A stretch of 64,000 nt of DNA from Promethearchaeota archaeon (GTDB taxonomy: Archaea; Asgardarchaeota; Lokiarchaeia; Helarchaeales; RDOG01): positions 248,001 to 312,000 of the forward strand of contig RDOG01000003.1 of NCBI GenBank assembly GCA_011365055.1, read 5' to 3'. Under the pieces are notes generated by a model. The model was not told where the DNA came from. It was given only the letters and a program-made list of their open reading frames with translations, and did no database searches. The translations under genes were made by a program, and so were the position numbers. Every line of letters begins with the position of its first letter. Positions within the stretch are counted from its first letter, which is position 1. This document shows positions 56,635 through 64,000 of the stretch, piece by piece.

Positions 56635-58671
56635 ATGAAGTTTGGAATAGACCTGATAGCTAAAACTATTGCATATGAAATAGAAGCAATTTCCCAATGT
56701 AGAGTACATGTTGCTATCGCAGATAATGAGGGGAATTATTACTTTGTAGATCCTGTTTATAATGAAAAAAAGGGACTAATTAGCACTTTAGTGAAAAATA
56801 TTTTTGAATCAATTAATGTTGGAGATGATTTAAAGCCAATTTTAAATGAAGATATACTATTTTTTAAAACTACGCCGAATTCTATGACAATTCTTCAAAC
56901 TTTAAATGGAAATATCGACCAATTATATGCATTTAAAGAAATAATGAATGATCATTATCAAGATATCGAAGATTATATTGCACGTATGGGTCCAGCTCAA
57001 GTAATTGAATATGAATCCCACAAATTAGTTAAACCTACCTCACAACCACAGAAATTAATGTCATTTAATGAATTTATAGCAACTGAACAACAATCTATTA
57101 GCTCAGAACCGTCCCTTATCATTGAAAGACCGGAAACTGATATTACGAGTCATCTTAAGGATGTTCAACAACTTGAAGAGTCATTAAATTCAAGTAAGGA
57201 TACTCAAGAAGGTGTAAAACCTGACCGTAAAGTGGTTTATTCAACACCTGATTCTGGTTTTCTTTCAGAACTAAAAGCAAAACTTCAAGAAAAATCCAAC
57301 GAAAAACCAGTTAAATCTGAAATAAAAGAAGAAATTTTAAAGCCTGAACCTTTGAAAGATCAAAAAAGAGATTTGCTGAAAGGAAAATCTGAAATAATAG
57401 AAAATCAATTGTTATCCAATAAACCAGTAATTGAAGAAAAAGAATTATTGACAAATATTAATGATAATGCACAAGAAAAGTTATTAACCGATATAATTGA
57501 ATCAGAAAAAGAGGAATTATTAATTGAAAAACCTATCCCTCATTCTGGATCATTAATAGAAGAGCAATCCGATTCATTAGAAGAAAAAAAATCAACTGAA
57601 AAACAAGAAATTAAAGAAGATAAAATAGTACTAGGGGGGGAAGTTCACGTAAGTAAACAGGCTAGCGATTGGGTAAAAAGCATACAAAAATTAACAAAGA
57701 AAGAAAGAGAATTGGCTGAAAAAGAAGAAAAAAAGGAAAAAAAACCATTAGAGAAGCCTGATTTACAAGAAAAAATACTTATTGAAGAAAAGAGCCAAGT
57801 GATAGTTGATTCTTCAACTGAAAGAACAGTCGAAGAAGAATCCGATCATAAAATAACAATTCCTCCAAATTTATTAGTTAGAAGAAGCTTTTTTAATGCT
57901 ATAAAGCCTAGTAGAGATAAAATCCCTAAGAAAAACGTTAAATTAACTTTGAATGAAACCGTGACGATGGAAAATAGTAATGGTAAAAAAAGTTTACTTC
58001 AAATAATGGAAGAAAATAGTTTCAATTATTCTAATTTAATTAAATATCTCGATAAATTATTTAATGAAAAAATAATTACTTTTCAAGATTATGAATTCAT
58101 AAAATTAGAATGTCCTGAATGTAAAAAAGAAGCGTTTCTTTTCATCCCAAAATTTCTCAAAGAGAATTGTACAAAATACATGCGGGCTCAAGTCTTTCCT
58201 TTAGAGTGCGATCACACCTTCATAACCTTATTTGATAAGAAATTAAAAGTAATCATAAAATCTATTGAAAAATTATTGAATAGAAAAGATTATTTAGATT
58301 TTACTGACATAAATATTGAAAATTTGATCGAATATTTTGGACAAGATATGATTTTTTATATTTTTCATCATGTTTTTTATGAAAAACATATCACATTTAT
58401 CGGTGAATGGGATGTTATTCAATATATAGTAGCATATATTGCATCAATTTTTCGAGAATATGCAAATAATCCTGTTATAAATTGTATAGACCGAGATGAA
58501 TTCGTAAATAACAGTAAATTTTATAAAGATCATCTTATTATTGATTTAAATTCGTTAATTTCCTTAGATCCTAGTGATGAGGAGCTCACGTTTGGTTTTC
58601 AATTATCTTTGTTTAAAGAGGGCTCCCAGTCATTTGAAAACTTTTACAGAACACACATGCGGGGAAAATAA
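56635..58671 (+). CDS. Roadblock-like protein with long charged linker and zinc-containing C-terminal domain
   Basis: A 678-residue cytoplasmic protein in three parts. Residues 1-115 look like a roadblock/LC7- or longin-type domain (RVHVAIADNEGNYYFVDP; FFKTTPNSMTILQTLNG). Residues of about 130-420 are a glutamate-, lysine- and serine-rich linker of low complexity. From about 435 there is a folded domain with ECPECKKE (near 491) and a later cysteine and ECDHTF that may bind zinc, followed by a helical end. Roadblock proteins often partner small GTPases, and one is encoded 4 kb downstream; that link is inference. Confidence 0.65.
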   Translation: MKFGIDLIAKTIAYEIEAISQCRVHVAIADNEGNYYFVDPVYNEKKGLISTLVKNIFESINVGDDLKPILNEDILFFKTTPNSMTILQTLNGNIDQLYAFKEIMNDHYQDIEDYIARMGPAQVIEYESHKLVKPTSQPQKLMSFNEFIATEQQSISSEPSLIIERPETDITSHLKDVQQLEESLNSSKDTQEGVKPDRKVVYSTPDSGFLSELKAKLQEKSNEKPVKSEIKEEILKPEPLKDQKRDLLKGKSEIIENQLLSNKPVIEEKELLTNINDNAQEKLLTDIIESEKEELLIEKPIPHSGSLIEEQSDSLEEKKSTEKQEIKEDKIVLGGEVHVSKQASDWVKSIQKLTKKERELAEKEEKKEKKPLEKPDLQEKILIEEKSQVIVDSSTERTVEEESDHKITIPPNLLVRRSFFNAIKPSRDKIPKKNVKLTLNETVTMENSNGKKSLLQIMEENSFNYSNLIKYLDKLFNEKIITFQDYEFIKLECPECKKEAFLFIPKFLKENCTKYMRAQVFPLECDHTFITLFDKKLKVIIKSIEKLLNRKDYLDFTDINIENLIEYFGQDMIFYIFHHVFYEKHITFIGEWDVIQYIVAYIASIFREYANNPVINCIDRDEFVNNSKFYKDHLIIDLNSLISLDPSDEELTFGFQLSLFKEGSQSFENFYRTHMRGK

Positions 58672-58730
58672 AGATTTAAATAAAACCACATACAAATTCG
58701 ATTTACATACTTTAAAAATTGGTGTTATTT

Positions 58731-59114
58731 ATGAAAATTATTGAAATTGAAGGGATTGGTGAAAAATACGCTGATAAACTAGAAAAAGCTGGTATTAAGA
58801 ATGTTGAGGATTTAATTCCGCTTTCTAAGGGAGATATTGATGAGTTAGCTAATAAAACCAAAATTTCTAAAAAACTTATTGATAAATGGCAAGAACATGC
58901 TGATTTAATGCGAATTAAAGGCGTTGGACCAGAATTTGCTGAGGCACTCAACACGATAGGAATTGATTCAGTTAAAGAATTAGCTCAAAGAAATCCGCAA
59001 AATACTCTGGATAAAATTAAAGAAATGGATAAGGAAAAACCAAATATAATTAGAAGAATTCCAAGTTTGGAAAATTTAGAAAAATGGATTGCAGAAGCAA
59101 AGAAGATTAAATAA
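58731..59114 (+). CDS. Helix-hairpin-helix protein (DUF4332-like)
   Basis: A 127-residue protein of two helix-hairpin-helix repeats: EGIGEKYADKLEKAGI near residue 6 and KGVGPEFAEALNTIGI near residue 62. Such GIG/GVG hairpins bind DNA backbone or mediate protein contacts. The start is ATG 58731 because GGTGTT lies 4 bases upstream; a TTG at 58719 would include that site. Function otherwise unknown. Confidence 0.8.
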   Translation: MKIIEIEGIGEKYADKLEKAGIKNVEDLIPLSKGDIDELANKTKISKKLIDKWQEHADLMRIKGVGPEFAEALNTIGIDSVKELAQRNPQNTLDKIKEMDKEKPNIIRRIPSLENLEKWIAEAKKIK

Positions 59115-59178
59115 TTGTATTGATTTTTTCAAATAATCTTCTCTACTCCTTTTTTTATTTATCGTTTACTAGTATTAT

Positions 59179-60114
59179 CTATTTGAAAGCTTTGATTTTA
59201 ATACTTACAATATTCTTTGCATGTTGTTTTAAATTCTCAGGTGCTACTGAAGCAAGCTCAACAGCAGTTCGCTTGGATTGAATTTTTACGTTCTTAAGTC
59301 CTGCTTTTTTAATTTTTTCTATATATTCTTCTTCCAATAGAGCACCTGCAACACATCCTGCCCACGCGTTTAAATCCTCTTTAATCTCGTTCGGAAGTTC
59401 ATCAGTTAATACAATATCTGATACGCACATGCGACCACCCGGCTTCAAGACTCTGTAAATTTCTTGAAAAACTTTATCTTTATTAGGACTCAAGTTAATA
59501 ACGCAATTTGAAATTACAACATCTATCGAATTATCTTCAATAGGCATGTTTTCCATTTCACCCTTAACGAATTTCACATTTTTTAATCCCATTTGATGTG
59601 CATTTTTTCGAGCTCTTTCAAGCATTTCATTAGTCATATCTAATCCAATTGCTTTTCCTGATTCACCAACCTTTTTAGCGGAAAGAAATACATCAATACC
59701 TCCACCTGAACCAAGATCTAAGACAATTTCGCCAGGTTTTAACTCAGCAATAGCAGTAGGATTGCCGCATCCAAATGATATATCTGTAACAGTTTCAGGT
59801 AAATTATCTAAATCATCCTTCGTATATCCGATTGTTTGAGCCCATTCTTTTTTGCTCGCAAGATCGATGTCTAAACTTGAAGGACTACAACAGCTAGTAG
59901 TAGGCGCGCAACAACTTGTTTCACGTGCCTGAACTAATTTTGTATAGTGTTCCTTTACATGATCTTTAATTTTTTCATCATCATCCTTAATTTCATGTAT
60001 TTCTGAATCGGTTTGTTTATTGATAAAAGCTAAAGTATTGGAAAATGTAGGACAACAAGATTCCGATTCTTGAATTTCTTCTTTTTTTTCATGTTCTTCT
60101 TTATTACTTACCAT
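59179..60114 (-). CDS. arsM: Arsenite methyltransferase
   Basis: About 311 residues. The methyltransferase core has LDLGSGGGIDVF and the ArsM cysteines in SFGCGNPT, ISNCVINLSP and WAGCVAGAL, which bind arsenite. The N-terminal 75 residues carry three CC pairs (ESCCPTF, TSCCAPT, TSCCSPS) that may add metalloid binding. It makes methylated arsenicals using SAM. The ATG at 60114 is chosen since GGAGG lies 6 bases upstream. A small gene precedes it and a PadR regulator is divergent. Confidence 0.94.
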   Translation of the reverse strand: MVSNKEEHEKKEEIQESESCCPTFSNTLAFINKQTDSEIHEIKDDDEKIKDHVKEHYTKLVQARETSCCAPTTSCCSPSSLDIDLASKKEWAQTIGYTKDDLDNLPETVTDISFGCGNPTAIAELKPGEIVLDLGSGGGIDVFLSAKKVGESGKAIGLDMTNEMLERARKNAHQMGLKNVKFVKGEMENMPIEDNSIDVVISNCVINLSPNKDKVFQEIYRVLKPGGRMCVSDIVLTDELPNEIKEDLNAWAGCVAGALLEEEYIEKIKKAGLKNVKIQSKRTAVELASVAPENLKQHAKNIVSIKIKAFK

Positions 60115-60152
60115 ATTATTCCTCCAAAAATAATATTTAATAAACTTTATCA

Positions 60153-60377
60153 TTAACAATTTTTAATTGCAGTATGACTAGTCCTCATTTGAAGAAGACT
60201 TTGAACAATGCTACAACTTTCATCACGTAGTTCTTTTTCATAAAGTTCATTGAATTTATGAGCTACTTTTACCCAATTTTTTATGATTTCATCTAAATTA
60301 ACTAATTCTTCATCGATTACATCTAGTTTTTCATCTGAATTTTTATTTAAAATATCCATCTCTGGTATTTTTTTCAT
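60153..60377 (-). CDS. Small hypothetical protein upstream of arsM
   Basis: A 74-residue acidic helical protein with two cysteines (ESCSIV and the final residue). It lies between the PadR operator region and arsM, 38 bp before the arsM start, and so should share arsM's promoter. It could be a small accessory to arsenic handling, but there is no motif to prove it. The start is ATG 60377 with TTTGGAG directly before it. Confidence 0.5.
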   Translation of the reverse strand: MKKIPEMDILNKNSDEKLDVIDEELVNLDEIIKNWVKVAHKFNELYEKELRDESCSIVQSLLQMRTSHTAIKNC

Positions 60378-60398
60378 CTCCAAATTAATTGAATCACC

Positions 60399-60456
60399 AT
60401 ATTGGTTATCCTATATATCGGTTGACCAATATAAAAACATATTGGTTATCCAATAA
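60399..60456. promoter_or_regulatory. Three tandem palindromes between arsM operon and padR
   Basis: Three copies of a 7-4-7 palindrome of type ATATTGG-N4-CCAATAT: 60399-60416 (right arm with one mismatch), 60415-60432 (left arm with one mismatch) and 60439-60456 (one end mismatch). Centres are 16 and 24 bp apart. They fill the gap between divergent genes, and the last is followed by an AT-rich TATA-like stretch at 60457-60468. They are probably PadR binding sites. Confidence 0.65.
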
Positions 60457-60489
60457 TTATAAAAATAATATCTTGTAAATAATATAGTA

Positions 60490-60810
60490 ATGACAAATGA
60501 AAAGAACCGTTTCTGTAAATCTCCTGATTGTTGTAATATGAAAGGGATGTTACAATTTTTAATTATGTTTATTCTTTCTAAGGAACCTATGAATGGTTCG
60601 CAAATCGCAGATGAAATTGGGAGAAGAAGAGGGGATAAACCTACTCCTGGAACTATTTATCCTGCATTAAAAGAACTCTCGAAAAAACATATAATTAATT
60701 CTACAGAAGAAGGAAAACAAAAAATATACTCTTTGACAGATTTAGGAAAAGAAGGGCTTGTAGAATGCAAAGCATGGTTTAAGCAAGTTTTTGGTGACAT
60801 TTTACAGTAA
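60490..60810 (+). CDS. PadR-family transcriptional regulator with N-terminal cysteines
   Basis: A 106-residue winged-helix protein of the PadR family: LQFLIMFILSKEPMNGSQIADEI forms the first helices, and GTIYPALKELSKKHII the recognition helix. C9, C14 and C15 in FCKSPDCCNM could bind arsenite and release DNA. It is divergent to the arsM operon with three palindromes between, and the ribonucleotide reductase gene starts 43 bp after it. Confidence 0.88.
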   Translation: MTNEKNRFCKSPDCCNMKGMLQFLIMFILSKEPMNGSQIADEIGRRRGDKPTPGTIYPALKELSKKHIINSTEEGKQKIYSLTDLGKEGLVECKAWFKQVFGDILQ

Positions 60811-60853
60811 AAAGTTTTATGTTCAAGTAGCTATACTTAGTTTGGTAGATTGT

Positions 60854-62689
60854 ATGAGTAAAATAATCAAAGATCTTGATATTACTGATACTGCTTTTAC
60901 AGTTTTAAAAGAACGATACTTGATAAAAAACGATAAAGGCAAGATTATCGAGACTCCTAAACAAATGATCCGACGGGTTGCTTCTTTAGTTGCAAAAGCA
61001 GATTTAAAATATGATAAAAAGGTCGATATTACAAGTATTGAACAACAATTTTTTGACTTGATGAGCAATTTTTATTTTCTTCCCAATTCTCCAACGCTTA
61101 TGAATGCAGGGACTGAGATTGGGCAATTATCTGCTTGTTTCGTTATTCCGATTGAAGATAATTTAGTAAGTATTTTTGAAGCCGTAAAAAAAACAGCCAT
61201 TATTCACCAAACTGGTGGAGGAACTGGATTCAGCTTTTCAAAATTAAGACCAAAAGGAGATATAGTAAGAGGTACTAGTGGTGTTGCCTCGGGTCCAATT
61301 AGTTTTATGAAGGTTTTTGATACGACGACTGAGGTCATCAAGCAAGGGGGACGACGAAGGGGTGCAAACATGGGCATTTTAAATGTTCATCACCCAGACA
61401 TATTAGACTTTATTATATGCAAGGGAGAAGAAGAGATCTTAACTAATTTTAATATCTCTGTTACAATAACTGATACATTTATGAATGCCGTTAAAAAGAA
61501 TCAAGGATATGATTTGATAAATCCCAGAACAAATAAAGTAGTTAAACAATTAAATGCAAAAAACATTTTTGATTTAATAATTCAAAATGCTTGGAATACT
61601 GGAGATCCTGGTATCGTATTTTTAGATACTATGAATAAATTTAATCCAACACCAGACCTTGGAAAAATCGAAAGTACTAATCCATGTGGTGAAGTCCCTC
61701 TTCTCCCCTATGAGTCGTGCAATCTGGGTTCTATAAATCTATCAAAACTAGTAAAAAATAACAAATTTGACTTTCAAAAATTAAAAAATATCATTAAACT
61801 AGCAGTTCACTTTTTAGATAATGTTATAGATGTAAATCTTTTTCCATTTCCTGAGATTGAAAAAATAACCAGAGGGAATAGAAAGATTGGATTAGGTGTT
61901 ATGGGTTTTGCTGATTGCTTGACTAGACTTAGAATTTCTTATAATTCTGATGAAGGAGTCGAATTTGCGAGAAAAATTATGAAATTTATCTCTGATGAAG
62001 CAAATTCAACTTCAATTCAACTTGCTGAAACCAGAGGACCTTTTCCCAATTATAAAAAGAGTGTTTATTTTAAGGATAAAATAAAAATAAGAAATGCTAC
62101 TAGAACAAGTTGTGCTCCAACGGGTACAATTAGCTTGATAGCAAATTGTTCAAGTGGGATCGAACCTATATTCGCAATAGCTTACACCAAGCACATTTTA
62201 GACAATATCTTTTATGACATTAACCCTGTTTTTGAAGAAATAATTAGAAAGGAAGAATTATATTCAGAAAAATTAATGAAAAAAATTGCTGATTTAGGGT
62301 CAATCCAATCTATTCCGGAGATTCCAGAGCATATAAAGTCCATTTTTGTTACATCGTTAGACATTAGTCCAGAATATCACGTGCGAACACAAGCTGCGTT
62401 TCAAGAATTCACCGATAATTCTGTATCTAAAACAATAAATTTTGATGAAAACGCGTCTATAGATGATATTAAAAAAGCTATTTTATTGGCATATGATTTA
62501 GGGTGTAAAGGTATAACAATTTATAGATATGGAAGTAGAACAGGTCAAGTTTTACAACTTGGAAAGCAGCACCTAGATGAAAAGGAAAAAATGAAAGTGC
62601 AAAGATGTCCACAATGTAATTCCGATCTAGAAACTAAAAGTTCCTGCATTCTTTGTAGACAATGTGGATTTAGCTCATGTTTAATTTAA
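60854..62689 (+). CDS. nrdJ: Adenosylcobalamin-dependent (class II) ribonucleotide reductase
   Basis: About 611 residues. Visible catalytic motifs are LSACFVIP (cysteine pair partner), TNPCGEVPLLPYESCNLGSINL with the N-C-E active site, and APTGTISLIANCSSGIEP. The C-terminal zinc finger CPQCNSDLE and CRQCGFSSC is typical of class II enzymes. It reduces ribonucleotides anaerobically or aerobically using B12. ATG 60854 is preferred over a TTG at 60791, which would overlap padR. Its stop abuts the convergent GTPase gene. No intein is present. Confidence 0.93.
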   Translation: MSKIIKDLDITDTAFTVLKERYLIKNDKGKIIETPKQMIRRVASLVAKADLKYDKKVDITSIEQQFFDLMSNFYFLPNSPTLMNAGTEIGQLSACFVIPIEDNLVSIFEAVKKTAIIHQTGGGTGFSFSKLRPKGDIVRGTSGVASGPISFMKVFDTTTEVIKQGGRRRGANMGILNVHHPDILDFIICKGEEEILTNFNISVTITDTFMNAVKKNQGYDLINPRTNKVVKQLNAKNIFDLIIQNAWNTGDPGIVFLDTMNKFNPTPDLGKIESTNPCGEVPLLPYESCNLGSINLSKLVKNNKFDFQKLKNIIKLAVHFLDNVIDVNLFPFPEIEKITRGNRKIGLGVMGFADCLTRLRISYNSDEGVEFARKIMKFISDEANSTSIQLAETRGPFPNYKKSVYFKDKIKIRNATRTSCAPTGTISLIANCSSGIEPIFAIAYTKHILDNIFYDINPVFEEIIRKEELYSEKLMKKIADLGSIQSIPEIPEHIKSIFVTSLDISPEYHVRTQAAFQEFTDNSVSKTINFDENASIDDIKKAILLAYDLGCKGITIYRYGSRTGQVLQLGKQHLDEKEKMKVQRCPQCNSDLETKSSCILCRQCGFSSCLI

Positions 62690-63622
62690 TTAAACAAGTT
62701 CCTTTATGATATCTGATACTCTACTGCTATATTTTTCATCAAAGATTTCAATTATTTTCATGAAGTTTAAATTTTTATTTCCCAAAACGCCTAAATAGAA
62801 ATTAAAATTTTTAAATTTCTTGGAAAAGATCACAAAACTATATTTATCATCTACGCTTATCTCTAATTTTAAAATCTCTTTTTCTCTCTTACTTAATTCA
62901 TCTAAGATAACCATAAATTCCATTAGTGCTGTATTTAATGGATTTGCAGCATCCAGTTCCATAGCTGATTCTCCAATGATTAAACTATTTTTTTCGTATA
63001 ATAGAACCTTTTCTATGCCCATTTCTTCAGCAAAATCTGTTAAAGTTAAATCCAATAGATCAAACTGTGTTAAAAAGGCTTTTATACCCGTTGAAAATCC
63101 CCTAATTAACGATTCTCTATCAAAAAGTGACGTTTGAACGATTTTAAAATCGAAACCAAGGTCTTTTGAAATGTTCTTGAAACGCTCTTCTAATTCGATG
63201 AGTCGCTTGGTCATTTTCTTAAATTCGCCTTCTTCATAAAAAATTAAATCTGGATCAAACTTGTGTAAGCATATTATAAACGCGGGTTTTTCTCCAATTA
63301 ACTTATAAACTTCAAGAATATCTTCATAATATTTAAGTGCCTCTTCGATCCTTTCCTTTCGCTCTTCTTGAACGTCTATTATGAAAAAAACAATGTCTGC
63401 ATCAGCAAAAACATTTGCTTCTTCCCTAAAGTAGGATTCTCTATAATTTACCTGACCGCCACAATCCCAACGCGCAAGTTTAAAACCTAATACATTGGTA
63501 TATGTTAAATCTATTCCAAGTGTTGGTTTCATATCTGTAATATTCTTACGATCAAGCGCATTAATAAAAGATGTTTTTCCTGCATTATCCAAACCTACAA
63601 AAAGCACTTTCTTATGACTCAA
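62690..63622 (-). CDS. Arf/Rag-like small GTPase with C-terminal extension
   Basis: A 310-residue protein with a Ras-superfamily GTPase domain. P-loop GLDNAGKT (residues 10-17), switch I threonine in KPTLG (T34), G3 WDCGGQ (52-57) and G4 HKFD (120-123, with H for N). WDCGGQ and GLDNAGKT are Arf-like; the size and a C-terminal 120-residue alpha/beta domain starting near 190 recall Rag/Gtr proteins with their roadblock domain. It has no lipidation motif. Such GTPases are a hallmark of Asgard genomes. Confidence 0.85.
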   Translation of the reverse strand: MSHKKVLFVGLDNAGKTSFINALDRKNITDMKPTLGIDLTYTNVLGFKLARWDCGGQVNYRESYFREEANVFADADIVFFIIDVQEERKERIEEALKYYEDILEVYKLIGEKPAFIICLHKFDPDLIFYEEGEFKKMTKRLIELEERFKNISKDLGFDFKIVQTSLFDRESLIRGFSTGIKAFLTQFDLLDLTLTDFAEEMGIEKVLLYEKNSLIIGESAMELDAANPLNTALMEFMVILDELSKREKEILKLEISVDDKYSFVIFSKKFKNFNFYLGVLGNKNLNFMKIIEIFDEKYSSRVSDIIKELV

Positions 63623-63768
63623 TTTAGAAACACCTTCTCTATAATAAGTTCTAAAAATTTCTGTAAATGTTTAACAAATAATTAATCTAAATTGTAAATA
63701 TCTCTTTTTTTCAAAACATGTATTTCATTTTTACAATAAATAAATAGCAACAATATATAAAAATTGGT

Positions 63769-64000
63769 TCAGCTTTTCATCCAATAATTAAACTCAAGAC
63801 ACAAATCTGCCCTTGTTTGCTCATTTATCCAAAAATAATCAAAAAATTCATCCCATCTATATAAAGAAATAACCCCTTCAAGTAGGGATTTCTTAGAAAT
63901 CTTGAATGAAATATCAAATTTCTTTTGTTTCTTTCCAAATTTCCCATCTGGAGACTTTTCTAGCAGATTCACGAGTATCGACAAATCTCTGGGTTCAAGG
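63769..64000 (-). CDS. Partial hypothetical protein at the right window edge
   Basis: The last 76 codons of a gene read leftward, open to the window edge; the TTG at 63984 is probably internal, not the start. The visible part is basic, then aromatic and acidic (YRWDEFFDYFWINEQ), without a recognised motif. About 145 bp separates it from the GTPase gene, which reads the same way downstream. Confidence 0.45.
   Translation of the reverse strand, partial: LEPRDLSILVNLLEKSPDGKFGKKQKKFDISFKISKKSLLEGVISLYRWDEFFDYFWINEQTRADLCLEFNYWMKS

Noticed and set aside
1..64000. CRISPR arrays, insertion sequences, prophage, toxin-antitoxin pairs
   Set aside because: No regularly spaced repeats, transposase, integrase or terminal inverted repeats were seen, and gene style is uniform along the window.

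Overview
The window looks like chromosomal DNA of an archaeon, most likely an Asgard (Promethearchaeota, Lokiarchaeia-like) lineage. The DNA is very AT-rich. Ribosome binding sites are mostly GGTGAT or GGAGG variants, and TTG starts are common. The gene content mixes archaeal housekeeping genes (archaeal-type threonyl-tRNA synthetase, deoxyhypusine synthase, B12-dependent ribonucleotide reductase, molbindin) with eukaryote-like signalling parts: an Arf/Rag-like GTPase with a C-terminal extension, a roadblock-like protein with a long charged linker, and a longin-like coiled-coil protein. The taxonomic call is an inference from gene content; no rRNA or ribosomal protein marker lies in the window.

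Layout. 1-2.4 kb: the end of a dihydroorotase gene, a Mut7-C protein, a thioredoxin and a small unknown protein. 2.5-18.8 kb: a dense polyglucan (glycogen/starch) island with three GH57 enzymes in a row (4-alpha-glucanotransferase, a DUF3536-type enzyme, branching enzyme), a maltokinase-like kinase, a sugar-nucleotide pyrophosphorylase, a degenerate phosphohexomutase, GT5 glycogen synthase, a GT4 glycosyltransferase, glucan phosphorylase and a GalT-like enzyme. Together these could make sugar nucleotides, polymerise, branch, remodel and phosphorolyse an alpha-glucan. 19.0-27.1 kb: a YkgJ-type cysteine-cluster protein and a giant (about 2,490 residue) membrane-anchored surface protein built of repeated alpha-hairpin modules. 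27.3-30.1 kb: a three-gene cassette of coiled-coil and unknown proteins.

30.6-36.2 kb: a magnesium-chelatase-like AAA+/VWA pair, deoxyhypusine synthase, a HAD phosphatase, a PlsC-like acyltransferase and a molbindin. 36.5-39.4 kb: four consecutive membrane proteins carrying five bacterial-PH (DUF304) modules. 39.4-41.5 kb: an arsenic module (ArsC, ArsR, ACR3) with an 11-bp-arm palindrome between the divergent genes. 41.7-51.9 kb: an acyl-CoA synthetase, two small membrane proteins (one CruF/DUF422-like), threonyl-tRNA synthetase, a flavodoxin that appears to begin at an AUA codon, a membrane PHP-domain protein, an aminotransferase, a methyltransferase and a divergent diadenylate-cyclase-like protein.

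51.9-58.7 kb: a three-gene operon of split phosphonopyruvate/sulfopyruvate decarboxylase plus a HAD hydrolase, a radical-SAM-like protein with an unusual cysteine spacing, an SDR oxidoreductase and a roadblock-like protein. 58.7-64 kb: a helix-hairpin-helix protein, a second arsenic module (ArsM plus a divergent PadR regulator, separated by three copies of a 7-4-7 palindrome), class II ribonucleotide reductase, the Arf/Rag-like GTPase and a partial unknown gene. I found no tRNA, rRNA, CRISPR array, insertion sequence or prophage.
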